DNA of 8,739 nucleotides from Hyphomicrobiales bacterium (lineage in GTDB: Bacteria; Pseudomonadota; Alphaproteobacteria; Rhizobiales; Beijerinckiaceae), in assembly GCA_025363375.1 (NCBI GenBank), contig JANYDZ010000105.1, forward strand, positions 1 through 8,739. Reading direction: 5' to 3'. This document shows positions 4,838 to 8,739 of this stretch, in pieces. A program made the position numbers and the translations under genes. Within the stretch, counting starts at the first letter, position 1, and each line of letters begins with the position of its first letter. The notes below the pieces were generated by a model. It saw only the letters and a program-made list of their open reading frames with translations, was not told the DNA's origin and ran no database searches.

Positions 4838-7339
4838 ATGCGTCAAAACGAGTGGGTCGGCAAGCGCAACTCCGCGCGTCAGAATTGCCAAATGCGCGGG
4901 GAAATGCGGTTCCTCGACGGGCGCGCGCCGATCGAGACGACCATTGTCGACATCAGCGCGTCGGGTTGCCGCATTGAACTTGACGCAAACTTTGAAGTCC
5001 CCGAGGACTTCGATCTGTTCATCCCCTCCCGCTCGGAAACCAAGATCGCCAAAATCCGCCGGCAGGACGGCGTTAAACTTGGCGTCGCCTTCCTGAAATC
5101 GCGCCTCGACGACCCGCTCGTCATGCATACCCTGCTGCAGCGGGTGGGTCGATTGGAACAGGGCTATTCCGAGATCAAGTCCTTCAGGGGTCTCGAAGCG
5201 CCGCGTCAGGCGAACGCGCAGGCCCCCGACGCCTCGCGGGACGCCGAAGCTGGCCCCCTGGTCGAGCACCGGCTGAAGGCCCTCGCTGAGGGTTTGGCGG
5301 AACTGCGCAACAACTTCGATGGGCTGGCAAAGGCGCCAAGCCACGCCAGCGTCGATCTTATCGCCGACCGCGCCAACGAGGCCGCGGCGGACATCGCCGG
5401 CCTTAAGGACGAATTGGCGAACCTCGCCAGATCCATGCGCGGCCTCGCGTCCGCGCCCGACGCCGAATCGTCCGACCATGCCGCCAATATCGCCGCCCTG
5501 AAAGGCGAGATGACGCGGCTCAGCGTCGCCATGCGCAACATGGCCGCCGAATTGCCGAAAACCGCGCAGCCCGGCGCGACAAAAGCGCCCGCCGGGCCCT
5601 CCGACGCCGAACTCAAGCAATGGGCGGCAATGAAGGCGGACATAGCGCAATTGCGGGCCGCGATCGAAGTACAGCAAGGCAGCGCTTCGACGCCCTTAGC
5701 TCTCGCGAGAGCGGAAGAATTTGCCCTCATGCGGTCCGAGATCGCGCAATTGCGCGCCGATCTGGAAACAGCGCGCGCGGCCGCCCTCGCCCCGTCAGCC
5801 CCCGGCCAGACCGAACTCGATGATCTGCGAGCGGAGATCGCAACATTGCGCGACTCTTTTGCGGCCTCGCGGAACGACCTGGCATTGTCGTTACACGCCG
5901 TCGCCGGGCAGGACCGTTCCCGCGTCCATGAGGAACTCGCGGGGATGCGCGAAAACCTGTTCCGGGAGATTGCGGGCATCAAGAGCGACATCGGCGCGTT
6001 GACGACAGTCTCGGCCTCGCTTGGCGAGGAACACGCGCGAACCCGCAATGTCGCCGCCGAAGTCGTCGAGCTCAAACAGGAGATGGCGGCGCTCGGCGGC
6101 GCCATGCGCGAGATCACCAGCAAGGCCTACGCCGACGCGCCGAAATTTTCCGCCGACCTCGCGCACATGAAAGCTGAAATGCTGAAGCTCAGCGCCGCTA
6201 TGAATGGAATGGCGGCGGAACTTCCACGCCTGCAGTCCGCCGCCCCTCCGGGCGCCCCGTCGTTCGCCGAATGGCCGCAGGCGCTGAAAATCAACGCCGA
6301 CATGGAGCGCTTGCAGGCCGTGGTCGCCGCGCTGCAAGCCGCCGTCGAAGACGACGGAGACGAACGCGAGCACACCCGCGAAATCGTCGCCGAAGTCATG
6401 GGCATGAAGCAGGAGATGGCGACTCTCGGCGGCGCCATGCGCGAGATCACCAGCAAGGCCTACGCCGACGCGCCGAAATTTTCCGCCGACCTCGCGCACT
6501 TGAAAGCTGAAATGCTGATGCTCAGCGCCGCCATGAATGGAATGGCGGCGGAACTTCCACGCCTGCAGTCGGCCGCCCCTCCGGGCGCCCCGTCGTTCGC
6601 CGGATTGCCGCAGGCGGCGAAAATCAACGCCGACATAGAAGGCTTGCAGGCCGTGGTCGCCGCGCTGAAAGCCGCCGTCGAAGACGACGGGGACGAACGC
6701 GAGCACACCCGCGAAATCGTCGCCGAAGTCATGGGCATGAAGCAGGAGATGGCGACGCTGAGCCAATCCATGCGCGAAATCACAGCCAAGGCCTATGCTG
6801 AGGCGCCGACCTTCTCCGCCGACCTCGCGCATATGAAGGCTGAAATGCTGACGCTGAGCGCGTCCATGCGCGAAATGGCGGTGGAACTGCCGCATGTGCG
6901 GGCCGCCGCGGCGGCGGCCGCCGATGCATCGGAAGTCGCGAAACTTCAGGCTGAATTCGCGCGTTTGCGGGACGCCCTGAAAACCATGCCGCCGGCGGTC
7001 GTTCCCGACGCGCATCTCCACGCGGTCGAAGACCTCAAATTGGAGTTCGACCTGTTGCGCGACAACTTGCGTTCAGCAAAATCCACCGTCGCGGACGCGG
7101 ACCTCGCCAAACTGAGGGACGACGTCGCCCGCTTGCGCGAAGCGGTGCAATCCTGGCTTTCGGAAGCCGCCGCCGAAGCCGACAAACTCGCAACGCTGCA
7201 ACAGGACATCGAACAATTGCGCGGCGTCGCGGCGCCCCTGATGGCTCCCGCGCGGGAGGTTTCGGAACTGCGCGGCAGCGTGCAGGCGCTGATTGTGATT
7301 GTCGCGCAATCGCTCGGCCAACCGCGCAACGCCGCCTGA
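4838..7339 (+). CDS. PilZ-domain protein with a long repetitive coiled-coil tail
   Basis: The 833-residue protein begins with a PilZ domain (about 8-88), a cyclic di-GMP receptor fold. Both ligand motifs are present: RxxxR as R10-N-S-A-R14, and DxSxxG as D39-I-S41-A-S-G44, with a closing LGVAFL at 81-86. The remaining ~740 residues are Ala/Glu/Leu-rich with clear heptad spacing, for example DIAGLKDELANLARSMRGL, broken by Pro-rich linkers such as AAPPGAPSF. There is no signal peptide or membrane helix, so it is probably cytoplasmic. Residues 397-507 and 508-618 are near-identical 111-residue repeats. A third, diverged copy runs from 619 to about 690, and an older related copy lies near 214-285. 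The ATG at 4838 has GGAG at 4826-4829, eight bases upstream; the frame opens earlier, but those codons look non-coding. I do not recognise a named family. A c-di-GMP-responsive scaffold is only an inference. Confidence 0.88.
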   Translation: MRQNEWVGKRNSARQNCQMRGEMRFLDGRAPIETTIVDISASGCRIELDANFEVPEDFDLFIPSRSETKIAKIRRQDGVKLGVAFLKSRLDDPLVMHTLLQRVGRLEQGYSEIKSFRGLEAPRQANAQAPDASRDAEAGPLVEHRLKALAEGLAELRNNFDGLAKAPSHASVDLIADRANEAAADIAGLKDELANLARSMRGLASAPDAESSDHAANIAALKGEMTRLSVAMRNMAAELPKTAQPGATKAPAGPSDAELKQWAAMKADIAQLRAAIEVQQGSASTPLALARAEEFALMRSEIAQLRADLETARAAALAPSAPGQTELDDLRAEIATLRDSFAASRNDLALSLHAVAGQDRSRVHEELAGMRENLFREIAGIKSDIGALTTVSASLGEEHARTRNVAAEVVELKQEMAALGGAMREITSKAYADAPKFSADLAHMKAEMLKLSAAMNGMAAELPRLQSAAPPGAPSFAEWPQALKINADMERLQAVVAALQAAVEDDGDEREHTREIVAEVMGMKQEMATLGGAMREITSKAYADAPKFSADLAHLKAEMLMLSAAMNGMAAELPRLQSAAPPGAPSFAGLPQAAKINADIEGLQAVVAALKAAVEDDGDEREHTREIVAEVMGMKQEMATLSQSMREITAKAYAEAPTFSADLAHMKAEMLTLSASMREMAVELPHVRAAAAAAADASEVAKLQAEFARLRDALKTMPPAVVPDAHLHAVEDLKLEFDLLRDNLRSAKSTVADADLAKLRDDVARLREAVQSWLSEAAAEADKLATLQQDIEQLRGVAAPLMAPAREVSELRGSVQALIVIVAQSLGQPRNAA
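6026..6905 (+). repeat. Array of 333-bp (111-codon) repeats inside the PilZ/coiled-coil gene
   Basis: Three units are in register at exactly 333 bp: 6026-6358, 6359-6691 and a partial, diverged unit from 6692 to about 6905. The landmark CCATGCGCGA begins at 6102, 6435 and 6768. Each unit encodes two helical segments with KxEMxxL and a (A/S)M(R/N) motif. Units 1 and 2 go on through a Pro-rich linker to a third helix ending VEDDG. Because 333 is a multiple of three, copy-number changes keep the reading frame. Confidence 0.95.
6091..6756 (+). repeat. Recent tandem duplication: 6091-6423 copied as 6424-6756
   Basis: Compared base by base, these two adjacent 333-bp blocks differ at 14 positions by hand count, about 96% identity. 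Outside them the same register is much less similar: 6026-6090 against 6359-6423 on the left, and 6424 onward against 6757 onward on the right. That marks the ends of one duplication event, laid over an older repeat series. Confidence 0.85.
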
Positions 7340-7341
7340 AT

Positions 7342-8619
7342 TCAGCGCTGCGCCAATCGGCGGCACACGGGCGCGCGCGCGCCGCGCCCGGCCAGACGCG
7401 CGTCGCTGGCCGCGAGCGCGCCCTGGAGCGTGGCATCGCCGCGCCTGGCGCGCAACAGAATGTCGAGCGCCTCCCAGGCCAGGTCGGGATCGTAGGAGGC
7501 AAGCAGCAGATCCGCGCCCCCGCCCATGGCGCCGAGTACGTTGCGCTCGAAATTCTCGGCAAAGGCCGTCATCGCGATGCCGTCGGTCACAAGAACCCCG
7601 TCAAACCCCCAGTCGCGCCGCAATATGTCCATGACTTTGCCCGAAGCGGAAGCCGGACGCGCCGGATCGAGGCTCTCCACCGTGACGTGGCTGAGCATGA
7701 TCCACGGCGCCTCGTCGGCGAGTTCCCGGAATGGGAATAGATCGTTGTCGTCAAGACCCGGCAGGACCGCCCTGCGCAGATGCGTATCGCCTTTGACGGC
7801 GCCGATGCCGGGGAAATGTTTGAGCGTACATTGCACGCCGGCTTCATCCAGCGCGCGGCAATAGTCGCGCGCGCTCAATGCGATCACGCGCTCATCGGAT
7901 GAAATGGCGCGCCGGGAAATCTGAGTGAACCCGTTGCCGGGTTCGATGATCCGGTAATTGCGGTCGACGACCGGCGCAAAATTGAGATTGACGCCGACGC
8001 AGGCGAGATCCCGCGCCACGGCTTCCGCTTCGTTGACGACAAGCTCGCCGGAATGCGCCAGCGAAGACAGCGGCAGTGGACGCCGCAGGGGCGGCGACAG
8101 GGCGGAAACCACGCCGCCTTCCTGATCGCTCGCAATCCACAGCGGCGGCAGGCCGGCTGCGGCGCGCAGCGCCTGCAACCGCGCGATCTCCGCCGCGAGT
8201 TGCGCTTCGCTTTTCGCCCGCGCGTTGCGCGCGTCGATAAAAACACCCGCGACGCCCGCGCGAACAACCAGCGGCTCAAGTTCGTCGAAAGCGCCGTAAC
8301 CCACAATGAGATGCCGTCCAACCGCGCGTAATTCGTCCTGCGGCGCAGCCAGAACCGAGGATTTGAGCCGCGCAAAGCCGGCTTCCACCCAAACGCCCAT
8401 GACGAGCCCAAGCACGGGGAACGCCATGGCGGCCCGGCGCCTCGTCAGCCACGCGGCGGCGGCAAAGGTCAGGCAGATCGCCGCCAGCGCGACAGGCGGC
8501 CAGGGCCGATAGGCAATGAGCGCGGGCGAGCGAATGTTGAAGGCTGCGGCGATCAATACGCCGCCAATGGCCAGCGCCAGGGTCCAGAACAGCGCGGCGC
8601 GCGCCCGCCGCCAGTTCAT
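7342..8619 (-). CDS. Membrane-anchored glycoside hydrolase family 3 (NagZ-like beta-N-acetylhexosaminidase)
   Basis: The 425-residue product has an N-terminal anchor of about three hydrophobic helices (roughly 8-27, 37-58 and 64-82). A GH3 catalytic domain resembling NagZ, which removes N-acetylglucosamine from peptidoglycan fragments, follows. Visible motifs are SDQEGG (164-169), NFAPVVD (213-219), LKHFPG (266-271), the Asp-His pair in GDTH (277-280) expected to act as acid/base, and the predicted nucleophile D346 in GVLVTDGIAM. The usual KHFPGHG reads KHFPGIG here. Classical NagZ is cytosolic and about 340 residues, so the anchor is unusual and suggests membrane or periplasmic action. I chose the ATG at 8617-8619 because AGGAAGG lies seven bases upstream; an in-frame ATG at 8670 is less likely. 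The substrate is inferred from the family. Confidence 0.9.
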   Translation of the reverse strand: MNWRRARAALFWTLALAIGGVLIAAAFNIRSPALIAYRPWPPVALAAICLTFAAAAWLTRRRAAMAFPVLGLVMGVWVEAGFARLKSSVLAAPQDELRAVGRHLIVGYGAFDELEPLVVRAGVAGVFIDARNARAKSEAQLAAEIARLQALRAAAGLPPLWIASDQEGGVVSALSPPLRRPLPLSSLAHSGELVVNEAEAVARDLACVGVNLNFAPVVDRNYRIIEPGNGFTQISRRAISSDERVIALSARDYCRALDEAGVQCTLKHFPGIGAVKGDTHLRRAVLPGLDDNDLFPFRELADEAPWIMLSHVTVESLDPARPASASGKVMDILRRDWGFDGVLVTDGIAMTAFAENFERNVLGAMGGGADLLLASYDPDLAWEALDILLRARRGDATLQGALAASDARLAGRGARAPVCRRLAQR

Positions 8620-8620
8620 G

Positions 8621-8739
8621 TCAAAGCCTTCCTGCGGCGCGGCCCGCGCCCAGCGCATAGCCCGCAACATGCCAGATCGGTCCGAGCAGCGTCGGTCGCA
8701 CCCGCCGCCGCGTCATCAGCGCGTCGAAGCCGTCGAGGT
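8621..8739 (-). pseudogene. coq7: Truncated Coq7-like (demethoxyubiquinone hydroxylase) gene end
   Basis: The minus-strand frame entering from the right edge encodes LDGFDALMTRRRVRPTLLGP and then IWHVAGYALGAG. This matches the middle of Coq7/CAT5, the di-iron hydroxylase of ubiquinone synthesis (compare RVRPTVLMPLWNVLGFALGAG in the human protein). The family normally goes on with about 100 more residues, including the second set of Glu and His iron ligands. Here it turns into RAAGRL and stops at TGA 8621-8623. Neither other frame restores Coq7-like sequence: the following DNA is the GH3 start, one base beyond the stop. The gene therefore lacks half of its di-iron site and is probably dead, unless this end is misassembled. 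The N-terminal half lies outside the window and cannot be judged. Confidence 0.75.
8627..8633 (-). promoter_or_regulatory. Strong ribosome binding site for the GH3 gene within the coq7 remnant
   Basis: AGGAAGG on the minus strand is seven bases from the GH3 ATG and is the best Shine-Dalgarno match in the window. It lies inside the last codons of the coq7-like frame (Gly-Arg-Leu-stop). It fixes the GH3 start and shows that the truncation point and the translation signal coincide, so translation of the two frames could be coupled. Confidence 0.7.

Noticed and set aside
6026..6905. CRISPR array or insertion-element repeats
   Set aside because: The units are adjacent 333-bp direct repeats in frame within one coding sequence, without short palindromic repeats, spacers or terminal inverted repeats.
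5891..7021. 376-codon minus-strand frame with internal repeats
   Set aside because: The repeats are only the mirror of the 333-bp repeats in the PilZ/coiled-coil gene; the Gly/Arg/His-rich translation has no independent support.
8620..8670. GH3 start at the upstream ATG (8670)
   Set aside because: It overlaps the conserved Coq7-like coding in another frame and lacks the strong AGGAAGG site that precedes the ATG at 8619.

Overview
The bulk of this window (about 241-8739) is GC-rich DNA, roughly 65-70% GC in the lines I counted by hand. Its codon use and gene families suggest an alphaproteobacterium, perhaps from the Hyphomicrobiales (Rhizobiales). I infer this from RlmN, a TauE/SafE permease, a Bug-type binding protein, a Coq7 fragment and PilZ; no rRNA or other marker confirms it. 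The first ~238 bases differ: about 44% GC, with AT-ending codons. On the minus strand they encode part of an MlaE-type ABC permease resembling the Rickettsiales-type protein. The homology stops abruptly near 238, so the left end is a junction, either horizontally acquired DNA or an assembly chimera.

Layout, left to right: (1) 1-238, minus: MlaE permease fragment running off the left edge. (2) 241-347: unexplained GC-rich spacer. (3) 348-860, minus: ruvC with intact catalytic residues, but no ruvA follows it. (4) 913-3570, plus: TauE/SafE permease, MOSC-domain protein and rlmN, closely spaced and possibly cotranscribed. The rlmN leader holds overlapping inverted repeats. (5) 3681-4655, minus: a secreted Bug/TctC-type solute-binding protein without its membrane partners. 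(6) 4838-7339, plus: an 833-residue protein with an N-terminal PilZ (c-di-GMP receptor) domain and about 740 residues of repetitive coiled coil, including a 333-bp tandem duplication that is about 96% identical. (7) 7342-8619, minus: a glycoside hydrolase family 3 enzyme with an N-terminal membrane anchor, whose stop codon nearly abuts that of the PilZ gene. (8) 8621-8739, minus: the end of a coq7-like frame that stops halfway through the normal protein, one base before the GH3 start.

No single pathway joins these genes. Three stretches deserve attention: the PilZ/coiled-coil repeat protein, which I do not recognise as a named family; the truncated coq7/GH3 arrangement at the right end; and the foreign MlaE junction at the left end. 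I found no tRNA, rRNA, CRISPR array or transposase.
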